From the NCBI GenBank assembly GCA_021838785.1, contig JAKCCV010000008.1:78512-142511 (forward strand): DNA of 64,000 nucleotides, read 5' to 3'. Position 1 is the first letter of the stretch; each line of letters begins with the position of its first letter. Source of the DNA: Acidobacteriota bacterium (lineage in GTDB: Bacteria; Acidobacteriota; Terriglobia; UBA7540). The translations under genes and the position numbers were made by a program. Shown piece by piece: positions 26,547-34,774 of this stretch. The notes below the pieces were generated by a model. That model saw nothing but the letters and a program-made list of their open reading frames with translations, had not been told where the DNA came from and did not search any database.

Positions 26547-27608
26547 TTACGGCAGGTAAACGTCGGTTGAGAGCTCTTCCGGGCTAGGCTCCGGACTCTG
26601 ATCGGCAAATACCACCGCTTGCTCCACCACGTCGCGGATGCGGCGATCAGCCTCGTCCACCGTCGCTTGGGTTACCACGCCAATCGCCTCAAGCGCTGAG
26701 ATAAAGCGTTTAACGGGGTCGCGCCGACGATGCTCCTCCAGCTCAGCCTTGGTGCGATAGATGCCGTGCGTCGGGTCGGACATCGAATGACCCATATAAC
26801 GATACGTTCGCGCTTCAATCAACGTCGGCAAACTCTCGTTGCGGGCGCGCTCGACGGCCTCGGCGACGGATTCGCGCACCGCCAGCACGTCCATCCCATC
26901 CACGGCCGCGTGCGCCATGTTGTAAGCGCAAGCTCGTTCGTGCAAGTTGAGGATGGAAGCCGTCTTTTCAATCGGCGTGCCCATTCCAAACTCGTTGTTC
27001 TCGCAGATGAAGACGACCGGGAGCTTCCAAAGCTGAGCCAGATTGAGCGATTCGTGAAAGGAACCGATATTGACCGCCGCGTCGCCGAAAAAGCACACCG
27101 TCACTCGCGGCTGCTTGAGATACCGGGACGCAAAAGCGGTGCCGGCGGCCAGGGGAAGATGCGCGCCTACGATGGCATGGCCGCCATAGAATCCCAGCCG
27201 CTTATCGAACAAGTGCATGGAGCCGCCCTTGCCTTTCGAGCAGCCGGAGACCTTTCCGCAGAGCTCGGCCATCAGAACCCGGGGGTCCATCCCGCGCGCC
27301 AGCGCCTGGCCGTGGTCGCGGTAGGAGCAGAGGATGTAGTCGTCCGGTCCAAGGGATGAAATCGCTCCCACCCCCACCGCCTCCTGGCCAATGTAAAGGT
27401 GGCAAAAGCCGCCGATTTTTCCTAACGCGTAAAGTTCGGCTGCCTTTTCCTCGAAGCGGCGGATGAGCAACATATTCTCCAGTAGGTCTTTAAGAAGGGA
27501 GGGATCGAGGCGGCGGGCGCGGGCTTCAAGCGACGACGATGCGTACATCTCCCCGCCATTCGCATCGGTGGTGTTGGCCACGGTACGGGCCGTGCTCCCG
27601 GATTTCAT
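26547..27608 (-). CDS. pdhA: E1 alpha subunit of pyruvate (2-oxoacid) dehydrogenase
   Basis: Thiamine-diphosphate-binding alpha subunit, 353 residues. The ThDP motif is GDAAVNIGSFHESLNLAQLWKLPVVFICENN, starting with GD and ending with NN. The phosphorylation-loop region YRYMGHSMSDPTHGIYRT is typical of PdhA. AGGAGGG precedes the ATG at 27608 by 5 bases, so the N-terminal ~25 residues are kept even though many relatives begin later. First gene of pdhABC. The reaction decarboxylates pyruvate and passes acetyl groups to E2. Confidence 0.95.
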   Translation of the reverse strand: MKSGSTARTVANTTDANGGEMYASSSLEARARRLDPSLLKDLLENMLLIRRFEEKAAELYALGKIGGFCHLYIGQEAVGVGAISSLGPDDYILCSYRDHGQALARGMDPRVLMAELCGKVSGCSKGKGGSMHLFDKRLGFYGGHAIVGAHLPLAAGTAFASRYLKQPRVTVCFFGDAAVNIGSFHESLNLAQLWKLPVVFICENNEFGMGTPIEKTASILNLHERACAYNMAHAAVDGMDVLAVRESVAEAVERARNESLPTLIEARTYRYMGHSMSDPTHGIYRTKAELEEHRRRDPVKRFISALEAIGVVTQATVDEADRRIRDVVEQAVVFADQSPEPSPEELSTDVYLP

Positions 27609-27800
27609 TTCAACCCTCCTGGAATTTCCACCTTCAACGGCAGAAGGCGAACAGCCGCAAAGGATGGTCTCACCTGGGTGAGTAATCGAAATCCCTGATA
27701 ACGAACTTTCATTCTACAATAATCCCGTCATTTTTGGGGAGAGTGAACCTGAGTCCCGCCAAGGGCGACCGAGCGCCGCTTCCAGGAGGCTGACATTACC

Positions 27801-28214
27801 ATGAAATCCTATACCGAGTATTTGTGGTTTAACACCAAGAAAAAACGCGAGTTCATCAACATGACCGAGCAGGTTGCGCAGGCAGTGGCCAAATCAAAAA
27901 TCCAGGAGGGATTGGCGCTGGCGTCGGCAATGCACATTACGGCCGGGGTTTACATCAACGATGCCGAAGACGGCCTGATTGCCGACATTGAGGAGTGGCT
28001 GGAGCGCCTGGCACCCTTCCGCCCGGATTATCGCCACCACGCGACCGGCGAGACCAACGGCGACGCCCACTTGAAAAACCTGCTGATCGGGCACCAAGTT
28101 CTGGTTCCGGTCACACAAGGCAAGCTCGATTTGGGGCCGTGGCAGCAGATCTATTACGCCGAATTTGACGGCCAGCGAAGAAAGCGCGTCATCATCAAGG
28201 TTCTGGGAGAATAA
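27801..28214 (+). CDS. YjbQ family protein (UPF0047)
   Basis: Small single-domain enzyme-like protein of 137 residues, of the family annotated as secondary thiamine-phosphate synthase. The conserved blocks are [43 protein letters not shown] and [19 protein letters not shown], with clustered His residues likely to bind a metal. Its physiological role remains uncertain. AGGAGG lies 11 bases before the ATG; a TACAAT -10 candidate at 27715-27720 would give a leader of about 74 bases. Transcribed divergently from pdhABC. Confidence 0.9.
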   Translation: MKSYTEYLWFNTKKKREFINMTEQVAQAVAKSKIQEGLALASAMHITAGVYINDAEDGLIADIEEWLERLAPFRPDYRHHATGETNGDAHLKNLLIGHQVLVPVTQGKLDLGPWQQIYYAEFDGQRRKRVIIKVLGE

Positions 28215-28288
28215 GCGCCCAGGAGCGGCGGTCGCTCAAGACAATCGCGCACACCGCAGTCGAAAGCCATCCCCGCCGCGCGAGCGGC

Positions 28289-28507
28289 TCAAAGGAGGTC
28301 CAGAAAGTTCTCCGGAGAAACCTCAGCGTCGCGCAGAATTTTCCGCAGCAGCCCGCGGCCGATCATTTTGTGGTCGGGAATGGTGATGGATTTCTTTCCC
28401 TTGCACCCAAGCCGGATGTGGCTCCCGCGCTGCCGAACCTCTTCGTAACCGAGCTTCCGCAGCGCCTTCACCACGTCCCTGCCGGAGACGACAGGCAAAC
28501 GGCTCAT
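28289..28507 (-). CDS. HicA-family mRNA interferase toxin candidate
   Basis: A 72-residue double-stranded-RNA-binding-like protein. The family motif is RQRGSHIRLGCKGKKSITIPDHKMIGRGLLRKILRDAEVS, with the catalytic-type His in GSH (~29-31), preceded by SGRDVVKALRKLGYE. Members degrade mRNA when free from their HicB antitoxin. The HicB-like gene lies upstream on the same strand, but 188 bases away rather than overlapping as usual; a TTGACA at 28542-28537 on the same strand could supply a separate promoter. Confidence 0.85.
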   Translation of the reverse strand: MSRLPVVSGRDVVKALRKLGYEEVRQRGSHIRLGCKGKKSITIPDHKMIGRGLLRKILRDAEVSPENFLDLL

Positions 28508-28695
28508 GGGCTTAGCCTGCCAATGCGCTCTATTCCTGTCAACATTTTGCCGCCGTTATCTTGCGTAATTCCTGTGGAAGAAACCAAAAAGCTGTGAAAA
28601 TCCGGCGAGAAACTGTGGAGATATGAGCTTTAACTTAGGGTAAGCCGCGAAAGCTGTAAGGGGAATAGCTCAAGTGGAAAAGATCGAAGCGATGG

Positions 28696-29010
28696 TCATA
28701 AGCGGATCGTGTGCAGGCTGAGTTCGATGGGGTGGTAAGCTTCTAATAGCTCACGGTTTTTCTTCTCCTCAAGAACCATCTCAATCACCTCACGGATATT
28801 CCGAAGCGCTTCGTCCAGAGTTTTCCCCTGGCTGTAACAGCCGTCAAAAACCGGACACTCGACCACGTAGAATCCATCTTCGTCCTTCTCGACGAAGACC
28901 GGAAGGTGAGTCCCGAGATCTTTCACGCGACGCAAAGCCGCCTTTCCCATGACCGCATCATAAAGCGGGGCAAAGGAAAAATCAAATTCACCCGAAACTG
29001 CGTCGCCCAT
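28696..29010 (-). CDS. HicB-family antitoxin-like protein
   Basis: The partly degraded RNase H fold of HicB antitoxins is visible: LPVFVEKDEDGFYVVECPVFDGCYSQGKTLDEALRNIREVIEMVLEEKK. The frame allows 104 residues from 29010, but the first 20 are atypical and a start at the internal ATG at 28950 (MGKAALRRVK) would give the usual ~84-residue size; neither has a clear ribosome site. No C-terminal DNA-binding domain is seen. It precedes the HicA-like gene on the same strand. Confidence 0.78.
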   Translation of the reverse strand: MGDAVSGEFDFSFAPLYDAVMGKAALRRVKDLGTHLPVFVEKDEDGFYVVECPVFDGCYSQGKTLDEALRNIREVIEMVLEEKKNRELLEAYHPIELSLHTIRL

Positions 29011-29082
29011 AGCGCATTGCTACAGGGAACCGACGTCGCAGCGACGCTGAGAGAATGGGTGGTCACGAGTGACGCGACGGCC

Positions 29083-30189
29083 CTATCGGTCCCTGTTGCC
29101 AGGGGGGTGGAGGCGCGGGATGCGCTCTTCGACCGGCGGCAGCGGCGGAAACGGCGCGTGTGGCAGCGTCTGATACCAATAGGCGACGGAATAATAGTCA
29201 TCGGCGCGATTGTTGGCCGTGCCGTGCTCGATGGTCGCCCGCAGTGACTTAGTAAATGTGATGGGCGAATCAAGGTTAAAGCGATACACCGACCAGCGCG
29301 AGCCGGCTCGCTCTGGCCCCACCACCGGTGCGCCGAAAACCGGGTAAGAAAACGACTTGCCGCCAAAGTCCCATGCCCCCAGGAAATAATCCTCCGTGCC
29401 AGTGCCGTTGATGTTGGGGCGGATTTGACCGTCCACTCGGCGTCCGCCGTCAATAAAGAACATGTCATCGCCCTCGCCCCACCAGCCATCGCTGTTTTCA
29501 AGGACGGACATCGTGACGCCGACAAATTGGCCTCGACCCTTGGCCGTCATCCAGACGTAGTTGTCTTTGCCGGTAAGGTTCTTACCGTTGCTCACCACCG
29601 CCCGGCACGGGGCGCATTGGCGATATTGCGCGTGGAAATAGAGAGTTCCCGCAGGCAAGGGATGCGAATATGCGCGATAATCAATGTTGAAATAGAGGGC
29701 GCGTATGGCGTCGTGCCCCTCGTTGGTCAAGGTGATACGCGCATGTTTCTCGAAAGGCATCGGGAAAAAGCAATTGAGCGCCTTGTCCGGCGCGACCGCA
29801 AGCGGCATGGAACTATAGGTGAAGTAATCACCCAGGCCGAGACCGAAGAAATCGCCGATGGGCGCTTCGACGCTCGGGGTCGGTTCGTTGTCCCAGTACA
29901 TGCGAAGCACGATTTTTTTCAGGTGGTAAAGCTCCGGGTCGGCGATCGTGAACCAAATGTGCGTGATGACGCCGGGGCCCGGAACGTCGAGCACCGTGAA
30001 CGTCTGGCCGGGCGCGACCTGGCGGAAATCGGCATTGCCTCCCGTGCGGTCATAACTCGAAACGCGCTTCAGAACGTAATTGTGCGGCTGCGGCAGTTGC
30101 CACAGCCAACCGCTTAAGGGGTTCAAGCTCTGGGCGCGAAGAGAAGCGGCTGTCAAGAAGACCAGGGCCGTTAACCAGATTTTTTGCAT
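29083..30189 (-). CDS. Secreted GH172 (DUF2961) glycoside hydrolase
   Basis: A 368-residue exported protein: signal MQKIWLTALVFLTAASLRAQ, then the DUF2961 double jelly-roll fold. Family landmarks are VISNGK-type loops, SDGWWGEGDDMFFIDGG and NINGTGTEDYFLGAWDFGG; the Glu residues in GEGDD and GTEDYF are the catalytic pair in characterised members, which act on alpha-fructofuranosidic or arabinofuranosidic bonds. The protein lacks an extra carbohydrate-binding module. It is likely periplasmic or extracellular, consistent with the other secreted glycosidase of the window. Confidence 0.92.
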   Translation of the reverse strand: MQKIWLTALVFLTAASLRAQSLNPLSGWLWQLPQPHNYVLKRVSSYDRTGGNADFRQVAPGQTFTVLDVPGPGVITHIWFTIADPELYHLKKIVLRMYWDNEPTPSVEAPIGDFFGLGLGDYFTYSSMPLAVAPDKALNCFFPMPFEKHARITLTNEGHDAIRALYFNIDYRAYSHPLPAGTLYFHAQYRQCAPCRAVVSNGKNLTGKDNYVWMTAKGRGQFVGVTMSVLENSDGWWGEGDDMFFIDGGRRVDGQIRPNINGTGTEDYFLGAWDFGGKSFSYPVFGAPVVGPERAGSRWSVYRFNLDSPITFTKSLRATIEHGTANNRADDYYSVAYWYQTLPHAPFPPLPPVEERIPRLHPPGNRDR

Positions 30190-30291
30190 CGAAGCTTCCT
30201 CCGAGTGAAATGATCGGACGATTGAAACCTGGCGGATTCTATCACACGAGGGAACAAGGCCGAGTGACGCTCGTCGGCCATTCAGGGTAAG

Positions 30292-31131
30292 GTGTCAAAG
30301 AGCAGTCGAGCTTCCATGAACCACACGAGCATCCGCCAAGTTACCAGCGCCGCGAACTCGCTGGTAAAGATTTATCGGCGTGGACTGCGCGAGGGCGAGA
30401 CCCGCCAAGGATGGCTGGCTATTGAGGGTCCTCACTTAATCGAGGAGGCTCTGCGGCCAGGCGCGCGCGCCACAGTGCGAAGCCTTCTCGTGACGCCCGA
30501 GGCGGCCGAGAAATGGCGACCTCTAATGGTCGGATTGCCTCCGGAAACAGAGGTCGCGCAAGTTTCCGCGGCCCTCTTTCGGCAGATCAGCCAGACGGAA
30601 GCCCCGCAAGGCATGGCCGCATTGGTGGAACTGGCTCCGCCGAGCCTCGATTCGCTGCTTCACCTCTCGAATGCCCTGCTATTGGTTGCCGGCGGCATCC
30701 AAGATCCGGGCAACCTGGGAACGATGCTGCGCAGCGCGCACGCTTTGGGCGCTCACGCCCTGCTCACCCTCCATCAATCCGTCAGCCCTTTGAACCCCAA
30801 AGCCGTGCGCGCTTCGGCCGGGGCGATTTTCCATCTTCCCGTATTGGCTTCCTTGGATTCGCAGAATCTAATAATGCGGCTGCGTGAAAAGCGATTTCGC
30901 ATCGTAGCAGCGGAGAGTGGAGGGCGTGTGCTGCTTTCGGAGACCGACTTGCGGGGAAGCGTTGCTTTCTTGATCGGCCGGGAGGGTTCCGGCCTTGACG
31001 CCGACCTTTTGCGTTTGGCTGACATTCGCGTCAAGGTTCCCGTACGACCGGGCGTTGACTCCCTGAACGCCTCCGTGGCCGCAGGGATTTTCCTTTACGA
31101 AGCCGCGCGACAAAGGCAATTTAATTTATAG
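30292..31131 (+). CDS. SpoU/TrmH-family RNA 2'-O-methyltransferase
   Basis: SPOUT methyltransferase, 279 residues. An N-terminal substrate-binding domain (RQGWLAIEGPHLIEEAL) leads to the knotted domain with its three motifs: GIQDPGNLGTMLRSA, FLIGREGSGLDADLL and RVKVPVRPGVDSLNASVAAGIFLYEA. The target is probably rRNA or tRNA; sequence alone does not tell which. The start is a GTG at 30292 preceded by AGGG; an ATG eight codons later (30316) has no ribosome site. It is 45 bases upstream of rarA, likely co-transcribed. Confidence 0.92.
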   Translation: MSKSSRASMNHTSIRQVTSAANSLVKIYRRGLREGETRQGWLAIEGPHLIEEALRPGARATVRSLLVTPEAAEKWRPLMVGLPPETEVAQVSAALFRQISQTEAPQGMAALVELAPPSLDSLLHLSNALLLVAGGIQDPGNLGTMLRSAHALGAHALLTLHQSVSPLNPKAVRASAGAIFHLPVLASLDSQNLIMRLREKRFRIVAAESGGRVLLSETDLRGSVAFLIGREGSGLDADLLRLADIRVKVPVRPGVDSLNASVAAGIFLYEAARQRQFNL

Positions 31132-31176
31132 TGAAACGAGCATGGAGGCTTCGCAAAGCAAAGCTCCGGAAATTCG

Positions 31177-32517
31177 ATGAGCCTGTTCGAGCCACAAGCT
31201 ACCGCGTCCGACACGCCTGCTCCCCGTCCTCTTGCGGACCGCATGCGGCCGGAGTCTCTGGACGAATTTGTGGGTCAACGTCATCTCTTGGGACCCGGTA
31301 GGCCGCTCCGTCAGCAGATTGAGCGGGACGAGTTGCACTCCATGATTTTGTGGGGACCGCCGGGCTCGGGCAAGACGACGCTCGCCACCATCATCGCCCG
31401 AAAAACCCGCAGCGACTTCCTCCGTTTCAGCGCGGTGCTGTCGGGGATTAAAGAAATCAAAGAGGTGATGGCTAACGCCGAGAAAGCGCGGCAGTTTGGC
31501 CGGCGAACGATCCTTTTCGTGGATGAAATTCACCGCTTCAACAAAGCCCAGCAGGATGCCTTCCTGCCTTACGTTGAGCGCGGCGACATTATTTTGATCG
31601 GTGCGACGACGGAGAATCCGTCGTTTGAAGTCAACTCGGCGCTGCTGTCAAGAACCAAGGTTTACATGCTTTCCGCGCTCTCAACCGACGAGATCATCAC
31701 CCTGCTCGAGCGCGCTCTGCGGGACGCAGCGCGAGGTCTGGGCCATCAGGGCGTTCAGGTGGCGCCGGAACTCTTGCGCCAGATTGCTGTTTTCTCGAAT
31801 GGCGACGCGCGGGCCGCTTATAACACGCTGGAGGCCGCGGCAGCCGCGACAGAGGCCGATGGCCAGGGCCATCGCGTCATTACGGACCAAATGGTTGAGG
31901 ACGCGATTCAGCGTAAGATGCTCCTTTACGACAAGGCCGGCGAAGAGCATTACAACCTGATTTCGGCGCTCCACAAATCCGTCAGAAACTCGGATCCGGA
32001 CGCGGCGCTTTATTGGCTGGGCCGAATGCTCGAAGCCGGCGAAGACCCCCTTTACATCGCGCGTCGGCTCATCCGCATGGCGAGCGAAGACATTGGTCTG
32101 GCGGATCCTCAAGCGCTTCCGCTCGCCGTGGCCGCCATGCAAGCGGTCCACTTTGTCGGCTTGCCCGAGGGCGATTTGGCGCTCGCGGAAACCGCCGTCT
32201 ATCTATCGCTGGCGCCCAAATCGAATGCTCTTTACTTGGGCTATGGTGACGTCAAAGAGGATGTCCAAAAGACGCTGGCGGAGCCGGTCCCGCTTCATCT
32301 GCGCAATCCCGTGACCGCACTCATGAAGGCCTTCGATTACGGGAAAGGTTACGAATACGCTCACCAAGCCCCTGAAAAACTTACCCCCATGGTGTGTTTG
32401 CCGGAAAACCTGAAGGAGCGCCGGTACTATCGGCCTACTGAGGAAGGTTTTGAAAAGCGGCTGCGAGAGAAGGTGCAGGCGATTGAGGCGTGGCGGAAAG
32501 CTCATTCGCAGAAATAG
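31177..32517 (+). CDS. rarA: RarA/MgsA replication-associated recombination AAA+ ATPase
   Basis: Clamp-loader-like ATPase, 446 residues, acting at stalled replication forks. Walker A GPPGSGKTTL (~60-69), Walker B ILFVDEIHRFNKAQQDAF (~111-128) and sensor GATTENPSFEVNSALLSR are visible. The C-terminal tetramerisation region includes LGRMLEAGEDPLYIARRLIRMASEDIGLADP and the ending YRPTEEGFEKRL typical of RarA. Start ATG 31177 is confirmed by family alignment (LADRMRPESLDEFVGQRHLLG). Confidence 0.96.
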   Translation: MSLFEPQATASDTPAPRPLADRMRPESLDEFVGQRHLLGPGRPLRQQIERDELHSMILWGPPGSGKTTLATIIARKTRSDFLRFSAVLSGIKEIKEVMANAEKARQFGRRTILFVDEIHRFNKAQQDAFLPYVERGDIILIGATTENPSFEVNSALLSRTKVYMLSALSTDEIITLLERALRDAARGLGHQGVQVAPELLRQIAVFSNGDARAAYNTLEAAAAATEADGQGHRVITDQMVEDAIQRKMLLYDKAGEEHYNLISALHKSVRNSDPDAALYWLGRMLEAGEDPLYIARRLIRMASEDIGLADPQALPLAVAAMQAVHFVGLPEGDLALAETAVYLSLAPKSNALYLGYGDVKEDVQKTLAEPVPLHLRNPVTALMKAFDYGKGYEYAHQAPEKLTPMVCLPENLKERRYYRPTEEGFEKRLREKVQAIEAWRKAHSQK

Positions 32518-32635
32518 CGTGGGGCCCTGAAAATCACCTGCGCTTGTCCATAGGCGTTGTCTCGACGGGCATTCGAGCGCGCATCAGGTGCCCTCGTCGC
32601 TTTCGATCTCAAGGCTTGTTTCCGGGCCAATCCAG

Positions 32636-32664
32636 TTGACAAGCTCACGGCGTGGCAGCATAAT
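32636..32664 (+). promoter_or_regulatory. Promoter of the histidine operon
   Basis: Perfect TTGACA (32636-32641), exactly 17 bases, then CATAAT (32659-32664). Transcription should begin near 32671, only about six bases before the leader-peptide ATG at 32677. It is the best sigma70-type promoter in the window and is placed to transcribe the leader peptide, attenuator and hisI onward. The stretch 32518-32635 between rarA and this promoter holds nothing else recognised. Confidence 0.8.
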
Positions 32665-32676
32665 AAGTTTTGTTCT

Positions 32677-32748
32677 ATGGCGGCTACACTGACAACAAAT
32701 CGTCACCATCGCATCCACATCCCGAGCGGTCAGTGGGCGCCGGTCTAA
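32677..32748 (+). CDS. hisL: Histidine operon leader peptide
   Basis: A 23-residue open frame, MAATLTTNRHHRIHIPSGQW followed by APV and TAA. His codons are 10, 11 and 14 (32704-32709 and 32716-32718), an enrichment not expected by chance in so short a frame directly before an attenuator and hisI. It has no Shine-Dalgarno and lies about six bases from the predicted transcript start, so it is probably read as a leaderless message. The peptide itself need not have a function; ribosome position on it should choose between the RNA structures described for 32687-32805. Confidence 0.75.
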   Translation: MAATLTTNRHHRIHIPSGQWAPV

Positions 32749-32805
32749 AAAGCATCCCAAGCCAAACCCCAAAAGCCCGCTGACAGTTAGCTCGGCGGGC
32801 TTTTT
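32687..32805 (+). terminator. Transcription attenuator of the his operon (pause, antiterminator and terminator hairpins)
   Basis: Four segments can pair in the classical way. Segment 1, CACTGAC (32687-32693), pairs perfectly with the first seven bases of segment 2, GTCAGTGGGC (32729-32738). Segment 2 pairs over ten bases, one of them G-U, with segment 3, GCCCGCTGAC (32775-32784). Segment 3 with its flanks (32771-32783) pairs with segment 4 (32792-32804) in a 13-bp terminator stem with loop CAGTTAGC, followed by a T tract (32801-32805). A ribosome stalled at the His codons would cover segment 1 and leave segment 2 free to form the antiterminator. A ribosome reaching the stop at 32748 would cover segment 2 and allow termination. 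Confidence 0.82.
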
Positions 32806-32833
32806 GATTTTTGAGAATAAGGAGCGCAGTCGC

Positions 32834-33223
32834 ATGGAGTTGAAATACCAAGATGGCCTGATTCCAGCCATCATTCAGGATAAGCGGACCGGCAAGGTCC
32901 TGATGCTCGGCTACATGAACGCTGAGGCGTACCAACAAACGTTGACCTCCGGCTATGTGACGTTTTACAGCCGCAGCCGGCAAAAACTCTGGACCAAAGG
33001 CGAAACCTCCGGCCACAAACTCAAAGTGCGGGAAATCCGCGTGGACTGCGACCAGGACGCTTTGCTGATTCAGGCCGACTTGACCGGCCCCGGCTGCTGT
33101 CACATGGGCTACAAGTCATGCTTCTTCCGCAAGCTGACGGAAAGCGGAGAGGAAATTATCGCCCATCGTGAATTCGATCCCGCCAAGGTTTATGGCCAAA
33201 CGCCGCAGGAGAGTCAGACATGA
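32834..33223 (+). CDS. hisI: Phosphoribosyl-AMP cyclohydrolase
   Basis: Third step of histidine synthesis, opening the purine ring of PR-AMP; 129 residues from the ATG at 32834, chosen because AAGGAG stands 9 bases upstream. Zinc and magnesium sites are intact in [11 protein letters not shown] and [15 protein letters not shown]; the family block [22 protein letters not shown] precedes them. The protein is the single-domain cyclohydrolase; no HisE (PR-ATP pyrophosphohydrolase) domain is fused. The stop overlaps the hisG ATG (ATGA). Confidence 0.96.
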   Translation: MELKYQDGLIPAIIQDKRTGKVLMLGYMNAEAYQQTLTSGYVTFYSRSRQKLWTKGETSGHKLKVREIRVDCDQDALLIQADLTGPGCCHMGYKSCFFRKLTESGEEIIAHREFDPAKVYGQTPQESQT

Positions 33224-34089
33224 AGCTAAAGTTGGGATTACCCAAAGGGAGCCTTCAGGAAGCGTCGCTCAGCTTGTTTCGCCGCGCCGGTTATGAAATC
33301 ACGGTGAATCCCCGCTCCTATTTTCCGGCGATTGACGACGAAGAGATCGAATGCATGATGATCCGCGCCCAGGAAATGGCCCGCTACGTGGAGGATGGCA
33401 TCCTGGATGCCGGCCTGACGGGCAAGGATTGGATTCTCGAGAGTGACGCTTCGGTAGTGGAAGTTGCGGATCTCATTTACGCCAAGCACACGTTGGGCAA
33501 AGTCCGTTGGGTGCTCGCGGTGCCGGAGAAATCCTCCTTCCAGTCCGTGCGCGACCTTCAGGGAAAGATCATCGCCACCGAGCTGGTGAAGGTGACCGAA
33601 CGATATTTAGCGGCCAACCATGTGCAGGCCAAAGTGGAGTTTTCTTGGGGGGCGACGGAGGTCAAGCCGCCCGTGCTCGCCGACGCCATCGTCGAGGTGA
33701 CAGAGACGGGTTCTTCCCTCCGAGCCAACGGCCTTCGCATCGTGGAGACTGTCCTCGAATCGAACACCAAATTCATCGCCAACCCTCGCGCCTGGGAAGA
33801 ACCGTGGAAGCGGCAAAAGATTCAAACCCTCGACCTTCTGCTGCGGGGCGCCATGGAGGGAGCCGGCAAAGTGGGCCTGATGCTCAATGTCTGCCGGGGC
33901 AGCCTGGAAAATGTTTTAGCCGTCCTGCCCGCCCTCAAGCGCCCCACCATCTCGAACCTGAGTGACCCTGAATGGGTGGCCGTCAACACCGTGATTGAGG
34001 AAAAAACCGCCCGCGAGATTATTCCCAGGTTGAAAGCGGCCGGAGCGCAAGGCATCGTTGAATATCCGCTCAACAAGATTGTCCTGTGA
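33220..34089 (+). CDS. hisG: ATP phosphoribosyltransferase, long (hexameric) form
   Basis: First committed step of histidine synthesis, 289 residues. The catalytic domains begin [15 protein letters not shown] and include [10 protein letters not shown] and the PRPP loop [20 protein letters not shown] (~154-173). The C-terminal ~75 residues form the regulatory domain that binds histidine for feedback inhibition, so HisZ is not required. Translationally coupled to hisI. Together with the attenuator this gives two levels of histidine control. Confidence 0.96.
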   Translation: MKLKLGLPKGSLQEASLSLFRRAGYEITVNPRSYFPAIDDEEIECMMIRAQEMARYVEDGILDAGLTGKDWILESDASVVEVADLIYAKHTLGKVRWVLAVPEKSSFQSVRDLQGKIIATELVKVTERYLAANHVQAKVEFSWGATEVKPPVLADAIVEVTETGSSLRANGLRIVETVLESNTKFIANPRAWEEPWKRQKIQTLDLLLRGAMEGAGKVGLMLNVCRGSLENVLAVLPALKRPTISNLSDPEWVAVNTVIEEKTAREIIPRLKAAGAQGIVEYPLNKIVL

Positions 34090-34125
34090 AGCCCTAGGCT
34101 ACGCCTCGGCAAAGAGGGAAGTGCA

Positions 34126-34716
34126 ATGAACAGCGTTGAATCCAAGGTTTGCGTTTATTGCGGCTCAAGCCGGCAGTGCCGCGCGATCTACCACGAGGCA
34201 GCGGAGCAACTGGGCCGCATCTTGGCTCAGCGGGGGTTGACCGTTGTGTATGGCGGCGGTCGTGTCGGCTCGATGGGCGCCTTGGCGGAGGGAGTGCTGG
34301 CCGAGGGCGGCAGAATTGTCGGGGTCATTCCCCGGTTTATGGTGGACCTTGAATGGGGGCACCCGCGCCTCACGGAAAGGGTCGTGGTTCAGGATATGCG
34401 CGAGCGCAAGCGTCGGATGCTGGAGGGTTCGCTCGCGGCCATTGCTCTCCCGGGCGGCTGTGGAACGATGGAAGAGCTGATGGAAACGATAACTTTGAAA
34501 CGGCTGGGGCTTTATAACGGAGCCATCGTCCTGGTCAATACCCATCACTATTTCCAGCCACTCCTCGAAATGCTCCATCATTCCATCACAGAAAAATTCA
34601 TGGACGCGCGACACGCGATGATGTGGTCCGCCGTCGAACGCCCCGACGAAGTGCCGCAGGCTATTCAGACCTCCGCTCCATGGGATGAGGAGTGCCGGAA
34701 ATTTGCAGTCCTATAA
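34126..34716 (+). CDS. LOG family protein (cytokinin-type nucleoside 5'-monophosphate phosphoribohydrolase)
   Basis: Rossmann-fold protein of the LOG/TIGR00730 family, 196 residues, often mis-named lysine decarboxylase. Signature motifs: VCVYCGSSRQ, GLTVVYGGGRVGSMGALAEGV, DMRERKRRML with the catalytic Arg, and LPGGCGTMEELMET with the Glu. Members cleave the N-glycosidic bond of AMP or modified nucleotides. It sits inside the his operon, 36 bases after hisG and 58 before hisD, in the same direction. GAGGGA 8 bases before the ATG supports the start. Why a nucleotide hydrolase is co-expressed with a pathway that consumes ATP and PRPP is unclear. Confidence 0.93.
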   Translation: MNSVESKVCVYCGSSRQCRAIYHEAAEQLGRILAQRGLTVVYGGGRVGSMGALAEGVLAEGGRIVGVIPRFMVDLEWGHPRLTERVVVQDMRERKRRMLEGSLAAIALPGGCGTMEELMETITLKRLGLYNGAIVLVNTHHYFQPLLEMLHHSITEKFMDARHAMMWSAVERPDEVPQAIQTSAPWDEECRKFAVL

Positions 34717-34774
34717 TTTGTCGGCAGGCCCCAAGCTTTCGGACGGGCTGGGCATTGGCTGAAAGAAATCACGA

